Notes: generated by a model not told the origin, from the letters alone. Counted from the first letter of the stretch, positions 34,144 through 42,530 are shown. The stretch is DNA of 42,748 bases from RUG14219 sp045538535 (GCA_045538535.1 JAZSRN010000027.1:1-42748); one strand, 5' to 3'. Numbers and translations are program-made.

Positions 34144-34800
34144 CTAATAACGCACTGATGAAATAAATTGTTTTGCGTCATCAACAGGTATTGCAAACCC
34201 AATCCCAATGTTAGAAATATTATTATCAGGATTATAAATTGATTGACTTATACCAATAACTTCACCCTTTGAATTCAACAACGGCCCTCCGGAACATCCG
34301 GGGTTTATCGCCGCATCAGTTTGAATTCGATGTTTTGCGTAATCTATACGCGAAACAATACCTTGGGTCAAGGTTCCCGAAAAACCAAACGGATTACCTA
34401 TCGACAAAACTTTTTGACCAACTTTTACATCACCTGAATTTCCAAATGATATTGGTTTTAATTTCGTTTTTGAAGGAATTTTCAACAAAGCTAAATCCCT
34501 GTTTTTGCCCATCTTTGCAATTACTTTTGCCTCATAAACCTTTCCGTCAAAAGTCGTAACCTCTATATATTTAGCATCTTCAATTACATGTGAACCGGTC
34601 AATATCAACCCATCCGGTTTGATTACACAACCGGTACCCGTAGAAAATCCGTCTGAAACTTGCGCATCAATAGATACAATTGAAGGATTTATACGTTCAT
34701 AAACTGAGATATTCACCAATTCATCAGGTTCAAACGCTTCTACCATCGGAGAAAACCATAAACTTAAGCCAAATAAAATAATAAATATATTTTTTAACAT
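34144..34800 (-). CDS. Trypsin-like serine protease, short HtrA/DegP-like without PDZ domain
   Basis: Exported protease, 218 residues, starting at the ATG 34800 (AGAGAGG upstream). A signal peptide (about 1-22) precedes one S1C domain with triad His71 (GSHVIED), Asp102 (NRDLALLKI) and Ser170 (NPGCSGGPL). The usual Asn before the serine (GNSGG) is Cys here. Oxyanion loop and strands are otherwise complete, but the protein stops where PDZ domains begin in HtrA, so substrate recognition and oligomer control by PDZ are missing. Likely periplasmic quality control or a specialised cleavage. Confidence 0.9.
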   Translation of the reverse strand: MLKNIFIILFGLSLWFSPMVEAFEPDELVNISVYERINPSIVSIDAQVSDGFSTGTGCVIKPDGLILTGSHVIEDAKYIEVTTFDGKVYEAKVIAKMGKNRDLALLKIPSKTKLKPISFGNSGDVKVGQKVLSIGNPFGFSGTLTQGIVSRIDYAKHRIQTDAAINPGCSGGPLLNSKGEVIGISQSIYNPDNNISNIGIGFAIPVDDAKQFISSVRY

Positions 34801-34986
34801 ATAAACCTCTCTAAACAAATTATTTGATAATTCCTTTAATTTTCATCATCTATATAAAAATCGTATCGGATTATTCTAAAATTTTTTATAAGTTTAAAAA
34901 AAAATAATTAATATAATTTTTACTAGCAAATTTATTTTTTACGAATTTTATACTACTACAAGTGTAAAAAAATAAGGAATTTAAAA

Positions 34987-35520
34987 ATGGCACCATACGA
35001 TTACAATACAACAACATACACATCTTCCGCATACCCTCAAAACCGAGGTTTCAGCCCTACAAAAATGCTTGGAGGCGCACTGCTAGGCGGGACATTAGGT
35101 ATGGCTGCATACTATATTCCGGTGAATAAAAATGCATTTGTAAACGAAGCATTCAAAGTAACAAAGAAAAATACCGAAGCTGATATCGTTAACCTTAAAG
35201 TTGCAGCTAACGAAGTTAAAGAAGCAAGAGTTACCAACGAAAGTAAAATACTTTTGCAAAGACTTGGCGTTGCAGAAGATTTTGATGCAATTATCAACAA
35301 ATGCAAAACTCTTCACGACAGCGTAAACGATTCCGCAGCTGTAAAAAACCTAAAAAGCACGTTTGAAACCGGATTTGATGGTTTCAAAAAACAAGCCAGT
35401 CTTATGGACAACAATGCAGCCGAGGCGATGCGTAACATCAAATGGCGCGGTTTCAACTGGGGCATGCTAATTGGTGCAGTAGTAGGCCTTGCGTTAGGAA
35501 TGCTTAACAGCAGAGATTAG
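34987..35520 (+). CDS. Hypothetical protein with two terminal membrane helices
   Basis: A 177-residue protein. A Tyr/Thr/Ser-rich tail of about 25 residues precedes a Gly-zipper-like hydrophobic helix (MLGGALLGGTLGMAAYY), then about 110 residues of charged helix, and a second Gly-rich helix at the C-terminus (GMLIGAVVGLALGML). The hairpin would leave the helical middle on one side of the membrane. AAGGA lies 9 bases ahead of the ATG. No family recognised. Its end overlaps the convergent DUF429-like gene by 17 bases. Confidence 0.75.
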   Translation: MAPYDYNTTTYTSSAYPQNRGFSPTKMLGGALLGGTLGMAAYYIPVNKNAFVNEAFKVTKKNTEADIVNLKVAANEVKEARVTNESKILLQRLGVAEDFDAIINKCKTLHDSVNDSAAVKNLKSTFETGFDGFKKQASLMDNNAAEAMRNIKWRGFNWGMLIGAVVGLALGMLNSRD

Positions 35521-36163
35521 TATCATCCTCGTTTGTATTCGCTAACTCAAATCTTTGCGGGCATTCTTTGAAATCAATTACGCTAAATTTCTTAAATGTG
35601 GATATGTTCTTAACATTGTCCGGATTTTCTACGCTCTCTTTTGCTAACAATGCCCCAACAATAGCTTCCAAATGCGACATTGGCATCATATTAGTCGGCA
35701 AATCAATGTTCCACTCCGTATTTAACATCTGTTGCAAAAATTTGCAATCTGCCGGCGAACGCTCTTTATAACACGAATTCAAATGCAAAGTTTGACGAGT
35801 TATATACAATTCAAACCTATCAACCGGAATCCCTTTTTCGGTTAATGAATTAAAAAATTCACAACCCCTAGTAGAATATCTTTGAGTCCAATTTTCACGA
35901 TTTGGTATGTGTTTATTCGTTGCAACAAGTTGATAAGCCTTAGAAATTACTCTCCATTTACCTTCCAACATTGTTCTATCCGAAGGTAACGACACACAAA
36001 TTTTTGAGTCCTTTAGTGAAACAAAATTTTCAAAAAAGAAAATTACATCATTCATTTTGTAAAGTTTATCTAACATAATCAAGTTATTATCACTGTCTAA
36101 AACTGCCACACCGGAATCCATACTTGAATTTGCCGATAACGATAATCCGATATAATACTTCAT
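35504..36163 (-). CDS. DUF429-like protein (RNase H-like fold)
   Basis: A 219-residue cytoplasmic protein. The start YYIGLSLSANSSMDSGVAV followed by a second strand LIMLDKL is the first hairpin of an RNase H-like fold; ICVSLPSD carries a mid-fold acidic residue, and the C-terminal helix SHLEAIVGALLAK matches the last helix of DUF429. This suggests a nuclease- or hydrolase-like protein, though catalytic residues cannot be confirmed. The ATG at 36163 has GGGAGAA upstream; a 12-residue longer frame exists but lacks a ribosome site. Confidence 0.7.
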   Translation of the reverse strand: MKYYIGLSLSANSSMDSGVAVLDSDNNLIMLDKLYKMNDVIFFFENFVSLKDSKICVSLPSDRTMLEGKWRVISKAYQLVATNKHIPNRENWTQRYSTRGCEFFNSLTEKGIPVDRFELYITRQTLHLNSCYKERSPADCKFLQQMLNTEWNIDLPTNMMPMSHLEAIVGALLAKESVENPDNVKNISTFKKFSVIDFKECPQRFELANTNEDDTNLCC

Positions 36164-36215
36164 AATTCTCCCATTACTACTTGAAAAAATTGTAAACATG
36201 TGTAATAATAAAATT

Positions 36216-36254
36216 AAGGGTGAGTGGGTTACCCCCCACTCATTAAATACCCTT
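36216..36254 (-). terminator. Two-tier hairpin terminator
   Basis: An inner 7-bp stem GAGTGGG / CCCACTC with 6-base loop sits inside an outer 6-bp AAGGGT / ACCCTT pairing. On the minus strand it is followed by AATTTTATTATT. It ends the short transcript carrying the 20-codon ORF. Confidence 0.65.
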
Positions 36255-36260
36255 GATTGA

Positions 36261-36323
36261 TTAATGTTTTAGAGTTGCTATGATTAACAGTATCAATAGC
36301 AGCTCTATTTTATCTATAATCAC
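36261..36323 (-). CDS. 20-residue hydrophobic micropeptide candidate
   Basis: A GTG-started ORF of 20 codons with a near-perfect Shine-Dalgarno (AAAGGAGGTGAT, complementary to the 16S 3' end) 9 bases upstream, among the strongest in the window. The peptide has charged ends (DKIE near the start, LKH at the end) and a 12-residue Leu/Ile core, like type I toxin or small membrane peptides. It is followed 6 bases later by a terminator. It lies 88 bases after map on the same strand. On the opposite strand a TGC-TATGAT extended -10 (36276-36284) could drive an antisense RNA across the ribosome site. It may instead be a leader or an accidental ORF. Confidence 0.4.
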   Translation of the reverse strand: MIIDKIELLLILLIIATLKH

Positions 36324-36411
36324 TCTTTATCACCTCCTTTCAGCGATTTTTGCTTACGCCAACAACCACTTAGAGAAGCGAATAGGGTATACCCCGATAT
36401 TAAATTGTCAA

Positions 36412-37164
36412 TTATTCCATAAGTTTTGTCAAAATTAACGGTTCATCTTCCGTACACAAAACTGTATGTTCAAAATGTGCCGAAGGCTTGTTGTCTACAG
36501 TACTAACCGTCCATTCATCCGCAGCAACAACAACTTCATCACATCCCATATTTAACATAGGTTCAATAGCAATAACATAACCTTTTTTCAGCAATGTTTT
36601 ATCACCAACCCTATAATTAAACAAAAATGGTTCTTCGTGCATTGAACGGCCGACACCATGTCCGCCGTATTGACGAACAATGCCGTACCCCTCTCTTTTT
36701 GCAACATCTTCAATTGCACCTGAAATATCATCCAAAACATTTCCTTCACGCATTTTCGCAATGCCGGCATACAAAGATTCTTCAGTAGTTAAAAGAAGTT
36801 TTTGAACATCATCCGAAACTTTGCCAACCGGATAAGTCCAAGCGCTATCTCCAACAAACCCACCATAAGTTGCACCAACGTCAATACTTATAATGTCACC
36901 TTCTTTAACCTTTACATTTTCAGATGGAATGCCGTGAACGACTTGCTCATTAATCGAAGCACAAATACATCCCGGGAAACCTTGATATCCCAAAAATGTT
37001 GGAATTGCACGATTTTCTTGTATTATTTTTTTAGCGATTTCATCAAGCTCTTTTGTAGAAATCCCAGGTTCTACAACCTCTCGCATTTTTTGATGCACCA
37101 AAGCCACAATATGTCCGGCATGACGCAATCTCTTAACATCATCTCTTGATTTTTTATTAATCAT
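36412..37164 (-). CDS. map: Methionine aminopeptidase, type I
   Basis: Removes the initiator methionine from nascent proteins. The 250-residue protein has all five metal ligands in context: Asp in SIDVGA and in GFVGDSA, His in GHGVGRSMHEEP, Glu in IAIEPM and Glu in AHFEHTVL. It lacks the N-terminal SH3 or zinc extension of some types. It overlaps adk by 8 bases, the adk-map order found in ribosomal operons, but infA and secY are absent from both sides. Confidence 0.96.
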   Translation of the reverse strand: MINKKSRDDVKRLRHAGHIVALVHQKMREVVEPGISTKELDEIAKKIIQENRAIPTFLGYQGFPGCICASINEQVVHGIPSENVKVKEGDIISIDVGATYGGFVGDSAWTYPVGKVSDDVQKLLLTTEESLYAGIAKMREGNVLDDISGAIEDVAKREGYGIVRQYGGHGVGRSMHEEPFLFNYRVGDKTLLKKGYVIAIEPMLNMGCDEVVVAADEWTVSTVDNKPSAHFEHTVLCTEDEPLILTKLME

Positions 37165-37816
37165 CTATTACCTTCAACAATCTTTCCCAAACTTCATCAA
37201 TACTTCCGTTTGCATCAATTGATTTTAGTACACCTTTTGCTTTGTAATATTCAATTAATGGCGCAGTCTCTCTAAAATAAGTTTCAAATCTGGATTCTGC
37301 AATCTCTCTGGTATCATCTTTTCTCTGAACAAGAGTTCCGCCACATCTGTCACAAGTATTGTCTTTTTCCGGCGCTTTAAATTGTAAATTATAAATTTCG
37401 CCACAAATAGGACAAGAACGACGATTTACAATTCTTTCCACCAGAACACTTGTATCAATATCAAAATAAATTGCCATAAATTTTGACTCTCTTGAACCAT
37501 TAATTTCCGAATTAATAACTTCAAGTCTATCGGCTTGTTCAACACTTCGAGGATAACCATCCAAAATATAACCATCTTGGCAATCTTCTTGCGCCAAACG
37601 ATTTTTGATTATTCTGCCGACCAAATCCACCGGAACTAAATTGCCCTTATCAATAAATGATTTTGCAATTATACCATCCGGAGTCTCATTTTTTATTTCT
37701 GCTCTCAATAATGAACCGGTATCAACATGCGGAAATCCTAAAAATTCTGCCAATTTTGTTGTTTGAGTACCTTTACCGCAAGCTGGGGGGCCTAAAAAAA
37801 TCAATTCTTTTTTCAT
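37157..37816 (-). CDS. adk: Adenylate kinase
   Basis: Balances AMP, ADP and ATP. From the ATG at 37816 the protein has 219 residues with P-loop GPPACGKGTQ (Ala-Cys replaces the usual Gly-Ala), the AMP-binding DTGSLLRAEI and DGYPRSVEQA, and a LID with four zinc-binding Cys (CPIC ... CDRC). AAAGG lies 8 bases ahead of this ATG. An in-frame ATG at 37870 adds 18 residues and has a stronger AAGAAGG site with a TATAAT at 37894-37889 just upstream, so a longer form is possible. The order adk-map is conserved. Confidence 0.94.
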   Translation of the reverse strand: MKKELIFLGPPACGKGTQTTKLAEFLGFPHVDTGSLLRAEIKNETPDGIIAKSFIDKGNLVPVDLVGRIIKNRLAQEDCQDGYILDGYPRSVEQADRLEVINSEINGSRESKFMAIYFDIDTSVLVERIVNRRSCPICGEIYNLQFKAPEKDNTCDRCGGTLVQRKDDTREIAESRFETYFRETAPLIEYYKAKGVLKSIDANGSIDEVWERLLKVIDD

Positions 37817-37907
37817 GAGTTGTGCCTTTTCTAAATTTAATTTGATTTCGTGTATTTTAGTAAATGTCATAATTCGCCTTCTTTATTTATTATATATTTC
37901 GGTTCAA

Positions 37908-37940
37908 CAATAAAAATGCGCCGGTTGCGCATTTTTATTG
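37908..37940 (-). terminator. Terminator of gyrB
   Basis: A 14-bp perfect stem (CAATAAAAATGCGC and complement) with 5-base loop starts two bases after the gyrB stop; the descending arm supplies the T run on the minus strand. Confidence 0.85.
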
Positions 37941-37941
37941 G

Positions 37942-40512
37942 CTATGTGTCAATATTTGTAGCATAAACGGCGTTAGCTTCAATAAAGTTACGTCGTGGTT
38001 CAACTTTATCACCCATCAATATATCAAATAACTGATCACATAAAGCAGCATCTTCAATACTAACCTTTTTCAACGTTCTTGTTGCCGGATCCATAGTTGT
38101 TTCCCACAACTGTTGAGGCATCATTTCGCCAAGACCTTTGAAACGTTGGATAGTCATACCTTTCTGACCTCTGTCATCAATTATTTTTTGCAATTTTTCA
38201 AATGAATGAATTTCATATTGCTCAGTATCAGTTTCCAACATCAAACCATCACTTTCTTCAATCAAGAAATCTCTTATCAAAGGATAAGCGGTTTTTAAAC
38301 GCTTATATTCAGGAGATTTGATAATCGCTGAATTTAAGATTACGTGTTCTTTTTCGTTCAAGTCGATACGGATTGAATATTTAGCATTTTCAGCATTGTA
38401 AAGAACTGAACATTTATAATTTGCCGCATCCGCAATATTGTAATTTTGTGCGTGGTCTTGCAAATAATGATTTAAGTAATCATTAATTTCGTTCATTCTT
38501 AATTGGTCATCAAAATCTTCCACTTTGATTTCGGAACGCACCAAACCTCTCAACACAACAGCAGGATATAAGTTCAAAATTGGGTTGTTGTACGAATTAT
38601 AAAATGCGGACATATTTTTTACCAAATCAAACAATTCATCTCCAATTTTAACGTTCTTCTTGGCTTTGTCAGAAAGGCTTAAGGATTTAATACCGCGTTC
38701 TTTCAACATTTTATCAAGCGCGTGTTCATCGTATAAATATTCTGAAACCTTGCCGATAGTAACCTTAAACAAAGGCGGTTGCGCAATGTATACATAACCA
38801 TTATCAATCAACGGTTTTGCATATCTAAAGAAGAACGTCAAAAGTAACGTTCTAATATGCGCACCATCAACGTCCGCATCGGTCATGATAATAATTTTAT
38901 GATAACGTAACTTTTCGATATCAACATCATCTTCATTTTTACTGATATTTATTCCGAAAGCTTGAATCATAGACTGAATTTCATTGTTAGCATACATTTT
39001 ATCCAATCTTGCACGTTCAACGTTCAAAATTTTACCTCTCAATGGCAAAATAGCTTGGAACATTCTATTTCTGCCTTGTTTAGCCGAACCACCCGCTGAA
39101 TCACCCTCAACAAGATAAATTTCGCATTTTTCCGGCTCACGATTAGAACAATCTGCAAGTTTACCAGGTAATGTTGAATTCTCAAGAACCGATTTTCTTC
39201 TTGTAAGTTCTCTAGCTCTTCTTGCCGCCTCTCTGGCTCTTTGCGCTTGAAGTGTTTTTTCCAAAATCAACTTAGCAATCTTAGGGTTAAACTCAAGCCA
39301 CTCTTGCAGTTTATCTTTTACCGCATCTTGAACCGCACTCAAAGCCTCTTGAGAACCCAATTTTTCTTTAGTTTGCCCTTCAAACTCAGGGTTCGGAATT
39401 TTTACACTAACGATTGCTGTCAAACCATCACGCACGTCTTCACCGGAAAGGTTTTGGTCAGAATCTTTTAAAATACTGTTTTTTCTTGCATAATCGTTAA
39501 ATACACGAGTAATTGAGTTTCTAAAACCGGTCAAATGTGTTCCACCCGAATGCGTGTTGATATTATTTGCAAATGATAAAACATTTTCGTTATAACCGTC
39601 TGTATACTGCATTGCAACTTCAATTTGCATATCATTTACAACTTTGTCTATGTAAATCGGTTTATCATGAAGATTGGTTTTATTTTTATTTAAAAACTCT
39701 ACATAACTACCAATCCCGCCAACATAGTGGAAAACTTCTTCATTTTCACTATCATGTCTGTGGAAAATAATTTTCAAACCTTTGTTCAAAAAGGCCATTT
39801 CGCGAAGTCTATTTGCAATAATATCGCAATCAATTTCGGTTGTCTCAGTAAATATTTCAGGATCCGGCCAGAAAGTAGTTTTTGTACCGGTTTTGTCGGT
39901 AGCTTCACACTTTTCAACCGGAGCAAGAGGTTCACCTCTCATATATTCTTGTTTCCAAACAAAACCTTGACGAGAAACTTCAACACGATATTTTTCAGAA
40001 AGCGCGTTTACAACTGACGCACCAACACCGTGAAGTCCCCCAGAAACCTTATAACCACCGTCACCAAATTTTCCACCGGCGTGAAGGACAGTGTGAACAA
40101 TTTCCAACGCTGATTTGCCAGATTCAGGTTTTATATCAACCGGAATACCACGACCGTTATCCTCTACGGTTACACTATTATCTTTATGAATTGTAACGTG
40201 GATATCTGTACAATATCCGGCCAACGATTCGTCAATGGAATTGTCAACAATCTCATAGATACAGTGATGCAAACCTCTTTGAGAAGTCGACCCGATATAC
40301 ATCCCCGGTCTCATACGTACAGCTTCTAGACCTTCCAAAACACGAATATTACCGGCACCATAATCTGCAGAAGTCTTAGTTTCAATAGCCTCGGTACTTG
40401 CCGGCAAATCTACAACTTCAATCTTTTCTATTGGATTGGTTGCATTTGCAGTTGCTGTAGCCGTACTATTTTCATTAGCCTCAACTGTTAAATCTTTTAT
40501 CTCTTCGCTCAT
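37942..40512 (-). CDS. gyrB: DNA gyrase subunit B
   Basis: ATPase subunit of DNA gyrase, which introduces negative supercoils. The GHKL ATPase domain begins after a 50-residue Thr/Ala-rich tail: RPGMYIGS, EIVDNSIDE, DNGRGIPVDI and GGLHGVGASVVNALS. The Toprim domain has EGDSAGGSAKQGR and the acidic TDADVDGAHI. Before the conserved C-terminal QRFKGLGEM there is an extra region of about 170 residues, like the insertion in E. coli GyrB, explaining the 856-residue length. GGGGAGA precedes the ATG. It stands in its own transcription unit with a terminator. Confidence 0.97.
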   Translation of the reverse strand: MSEEIKDLTVEANENSTATATANATNPIEKIEVVDLPASTEAIETKTSADYGAGNIRVLEGLEAVRMRPGMYIGSTSQRGLHHCIYEIVDNSIDESLAGYCTDIHVTIHKDNSVTVEDNGRGIPVDIKPESGKSALEIVHTVLHAGGKFGDGGYKVSGGLHGVGASVVNALSEKYRVEVSRQGFVWKQEYMRGEPLAPVEKCEATDKTGTKTTFWPDPEIFTETTEIDCDIIANRLREMAFLNKGLKIIFHRHDSENEEVFHYVGGIGSYVEFLNKNKTNLHDKPIYIDKVVNDMQIEVAMQYTDGYNENVLSFANNINTHSGGTHLTGFRNSITRVFNDYARKNSILKDSDQNLSGEDVRDGLTAIVSVKIPNPEFEGQTKEKLGSQEALSAVQDAVKDKLQEWLEFNPKIAKLILEKTLQAQRAREAARRARELTRRKSVLENSTLPGKLADCSNREPEKCEIYLVEGDSAGGSAKQGRNRMFQAILPLRGKILNVERARLDKMYANNEIQSMIQAFGINISKNEDDVDIEKLRYHKIIIMTDADVDGAHIRTLLLTFFFRYAKPLIDNGYVYIAQPPLFKVTIGKVSEYLYDEHALDKMLKERGIKSLSLSDKAKKNVKIGDELFDLVKNMSAFYNSYNNPILNLYPAVVLRGLVRSEIKVEDFDDQLRMNEINDYLNHYLQDHAQNYNIADAANYKCSVLYNAENAKYSIRIDLNEKEHVILNSAIIKSPEYKRLKTAYPLIRDFLIEESDGLMLETDTEQYEIHSFEKLQKIIDDRGQKGMTIQRFKGLGEMMPQQLWETTMDPATRTLKKVSIEDAALCDQLFDILMGDKVEPRRNFIEANAVYATNIDT

Positions 40513-40550
40513 TTATTTCTCCCCTAAATTAGTCTGAATTCCTTATAATT

Positions 40551-40559
40551 ATTATAACA
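40551..40559 (-). promoter_or_regulatory. Extended -10 promoter of gyrB
   Basis: Minus-strand TGT followed directly by TATAAT (40556-40551), 38 bases ahead of the gyrB ATG. No clear -35 is seen. Confidence 0.45.
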
Positions 40560-40587
40560 CAAACAAATTTGAGAGACTAGTTTGTGT
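40557..40587. repeat. 8-bp inverted repeat between abrB-like gene and gyrB
   Basis: ACACAAAC (40557-40564) and GTTTGTGT (40580-40587) with a 15-base spacer. It touches the gyrB -10 element and lies 8 bases after the AbrB-like stop, so it may act as operator, weak terminator or both. Confidence 0.45.
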
Positions 40588-40594
40588 AGTTTTG

Positions 40595-40765
40595 TTATAG
40601 GGAAAACGGCGAATTTGAAATCGCTGCCTTTGTTATTTTTACTATATCATTTTCGACTTTAACCTCTAAAAAATCTTTTTCTGGGTCAACTTCAATCAAT
40701 TCCAATAAAGTTTTTGGCATAAATAAAGCCCACCCACTCCCCGAACGTGATAATTTCTTTTTCAT
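40595..40765 (-). CDS. AbrB/MazE-type small DNA-binding protein
   Basis: A 56-residue protein with the swapped-hairpin AbrB fold pattern: KKKLSRSGSGWALFMPKTLLELI (strand, Gly turn, P-K-x-L helix start) followed by EVDPEKDFLEVKVENDIVKI strands. Such proteins are transition-state regulators or antitoxins (MazE, VapB). No toxin gene adjoins it. I start at the ATG 40765, which has GGAG 6 bases ahead; an ATG four codons upstream overlaps that site. It is upstream of gyrB on the same strand, and an inverted repeat in the gap might be its target. Confidence 0.78.
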   Translation of the reverse strand: MKKKLSRSGSGWALFMPKTLLELIEVDPEKDFLEVKVENDIVKITKAAISNSPFSL

Positions 40766-40959
40766 ATGCTTCTCCATGATAATGTATTTATTTATACTTT
40801 ACAAAATCATGTATCGTAGGTATACTATGATTTCATACTTCTTATATAATGACAATATCCGTATTTATTTACCTAACAAATTCCCAAATAACAATTACCC
40901 TTTCTGCTAATAAAAAATTTCTCGATATCCTTTAAAATAAACCAGTAAAGGAGATTTTT

Positions 40960-41256
40960 ATGACGAAGAAAATTATCAGAACTATCAAAAAAATTGCCCA
41001 AGATAACGAAATGGATAAAATCGTTATCTTCACATCACACTTAAAAATCGAAGCAACACTATTTTTTCCGGAAGGCAAATGCGAAGAATGCATGGATGAT
41101 TACATGACCTTGAGAGACGTACAAGTTTGCCGTATAAGCGATTATTGTGCTTGCGATGATGATGACATTTGTGAATGTCATGATTATATTTGCTTCCGCT
41201 ATGATTGGTTTAATTTAAACATAAACGAAATCGTTGCTTTTTCTGTAGTTTCATAA
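40960..41256 (+). CDS. Small cysteine-rich protein of unknown function
   Basis: A 98-residue protein with a basic helical start (TKKIIRTIKKIAQ), strands IVIFTSHLKIEATLFF, then eight Cys in 38 residues (41, 44, 57, 63, 65, 71, 73, 78), several as CxC and CxxC, mixed with Asp runs, and a final strand pair ending in AFSVV. The cysteines and acids suggest metal or Fe-S binding, or disulfides if exported, but there is no signal peptide. The strand layout recalls small SM-like barrels (DUF6812 type) with a Cys-rich insertion; that is a weak guess. AAAGGAGA precedes the ATG and a terminator follows. Confidence 0.7.
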   Translation: MTKKIIRTIKKIAQDNEMDKIVIFTSHLKIEATLFFPEGKCEECMDDYMTLRDVQVCRISDYCACDDDDICECHDYICFRYDWFNLNINEIVAFSVVS

Positions 41257-41270
41257 AATTACACAAAAAA

Positions 41271-41300
41271 AATAAGCCGGAGAATACTCACCGGCTTATT
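41271..41300. terminator. Bidirectional terminator
   Basis: A 10-bp stem AATAAGCCGG / CCGGCTTATT with a 10-base loop, A tract on the left and T tract on the right. It lies between the Cys-rich gene (+) and rplA (-) and ends the ribosomal operon here. Confidence 0.9.
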
Positions 41301-41314
41301 TTTTAAATTTAGAA

Positions 41315-42037
41315 TTAAACTAATTCTTTAACTTCTGCAGCAAATACTTTAGGATCCAATTTAATACCAGGGCCCATAGTTGTTGCAAGGTAAACTGATT
41401 TTACAAATGTACCTTTCGCAGCAGCAGGTTTTGATCTCAAAATTGCATCTGCTAATGTAGCATAGTTTTTAACCAAATCAGCTTCATCAAACTGAACTTT
41501 ACCGATAGGACAGTGAATCATACCTTGTTTGTCAGCTCTGAATTCAACTTTACCAGCTTTAGCATCTTTAACCGCTTTTGCGATATCCATTGTAACAGTA
41601 CCGGTTTTAGGGTTTGGCATCAAGCCTTTAGGACCCAACGCACGACCTAATTTACCCAACATACCCATACAATCAGGTGTAGCAATCAACGTATCAAATT
41701 CAAACCATCCATCAGAAATTTTATCAACAATTTCTTCAGAACCGGCAAAATCAGCACCAGCTTCTTTTGCTTCAGCAACTTTTGCACCTTTAGCGATTAC
41801 GCAAACTCTAACAGTTTTGCCCAACCCAGCCGGTAATACAACAGTTGATCTGATTTGTTGATCAGCTTGACGAACGTCGATACCTAATCTCATGTGGCAT
41901 TCTACAGTTTCGTTAAATTTAGAAACTTCTTTTGAAATTTCTTGAAGTTTTTTTATTGCGTCAACAGCAGTTGCAGGTTGATTAAAATCTGCAAGCAATT
42001 GTTGAACTTTTTGTTGTTTTTTTGTTAATTTTGACAT
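41315..42037 (-). CDS. rplA: 50S ribosomal protein L1
   Basis: Large-subunit stalk protein that binds 23S rRNA and, in many bacteria, represses its own operon. The 240-residue protein has VECHMRLGIDVRQADQQIR, the GKTVRVCVIAKG strand and the signature GRALGPKGLMPNPKTGTVT. AAAGGA lies ahead of the ATG. It is the last gene of nusG-rplK-rplA: rplJ and rplL, which usually follow, are absent and a terminator is found instead. Confidence 0.97.
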   Translation of the reverse strand: MSKLTKKQQKVQQLLADFNQPATAVDAIKKLQEISKEVSKFNETVECHMRLGIDVRQADQQIRSTVVLPAGLGKTVRVCVIAKGAKVAEAKEAGADFAGSEEIVDKISDGWFEFDTLIATPDCMGMLGKLGRALGPKGLMPNPKTGTVTMDIAKAVKDAKAGKVEFRADKQGMIHCPIGKVQFDEADLVKNYATLADAILRSKPAAAKGTFVKSVYLATTMGPGIKLDPKVFAAEVKELV

Positions 42038-42104
42038 TTTAATTGTTTCCTTTCATGGTAATAGCGGGCTTTTTTACCTATAGTAAAAAGTTTCCTTCCA
42101 TTAA

Positions 42105-42530
42105 TTAATCTTTTACTGTAACACCCATAGCTCTGCAAGAACCTGCAATCATTTTAACTGCAGCTTCCATTGTAGTTGCATTCAAATCGTTCATTTTGAT
42201 TTTTGCAATTTCTTCCAATTGAGCTCTTGTAATTTCAGCAACTTTGTCTTTATTTGGAGCTGCTGATCCTCTAGGGATATTCAAAGCTTTTTTAATCAAT
42301 ACCGGAGCCGGTGGTGATTTAGTGATAAACGTGAAACTTCTGTCTTCATAAACATCAATAACAACCGGAATAATATATCCAGCTTGGTCTTGAGTTTTAG
42401 CATTAAATTGCTTACAGAAATCCATGATATTAACACCATGTTGACCCAACGCAGGTCCGACCGGTGGTGACGGATTAGCTTTTCCTGCTTCGATTTGAAG
42501 CTTAATAAAGCCCGTAACTTTCTGTGCCAC
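42105..42530 (-). CDS. rplK: 50S ribosomal protein L11
   Basis: Binds the GTPase-associated centre of 23S rRNA. I start it at the GTG 42530, which has GGAGGTG 7 bases upstream and gives 141 residues, exactly the usual length and the usual N-terminus (AQKVTGFIKLQIEAGKA). A frame 20 residues longer exists but covers the ribosome site. PSPPVGPALGQHGVNIMDF and the C-terminal GSCRAMGV motif are present. Confidence 0.97.
   Translation of the reverse strand: MAQKVTGFIKLQIEAGKANPSPPVGPALGQHGVNIMDFCKQFNAKTQDQAGYIIPVVIDVYEDRSFTFITKSPPAPVLIKKALNIPRGSAAPNKDKVAEITRAQLEEIAKIKMNDLNATTMEAAVKMIAGSCRAMGVTVKD

Noticed and set aside
36329..36341. ATCACCTCCTTTC resembling the 3' end of 16S rRNA
   Set aside because: No other rRNA sequence is present; it is the complement of a strong Shine-Dalgarno on the minus strand.
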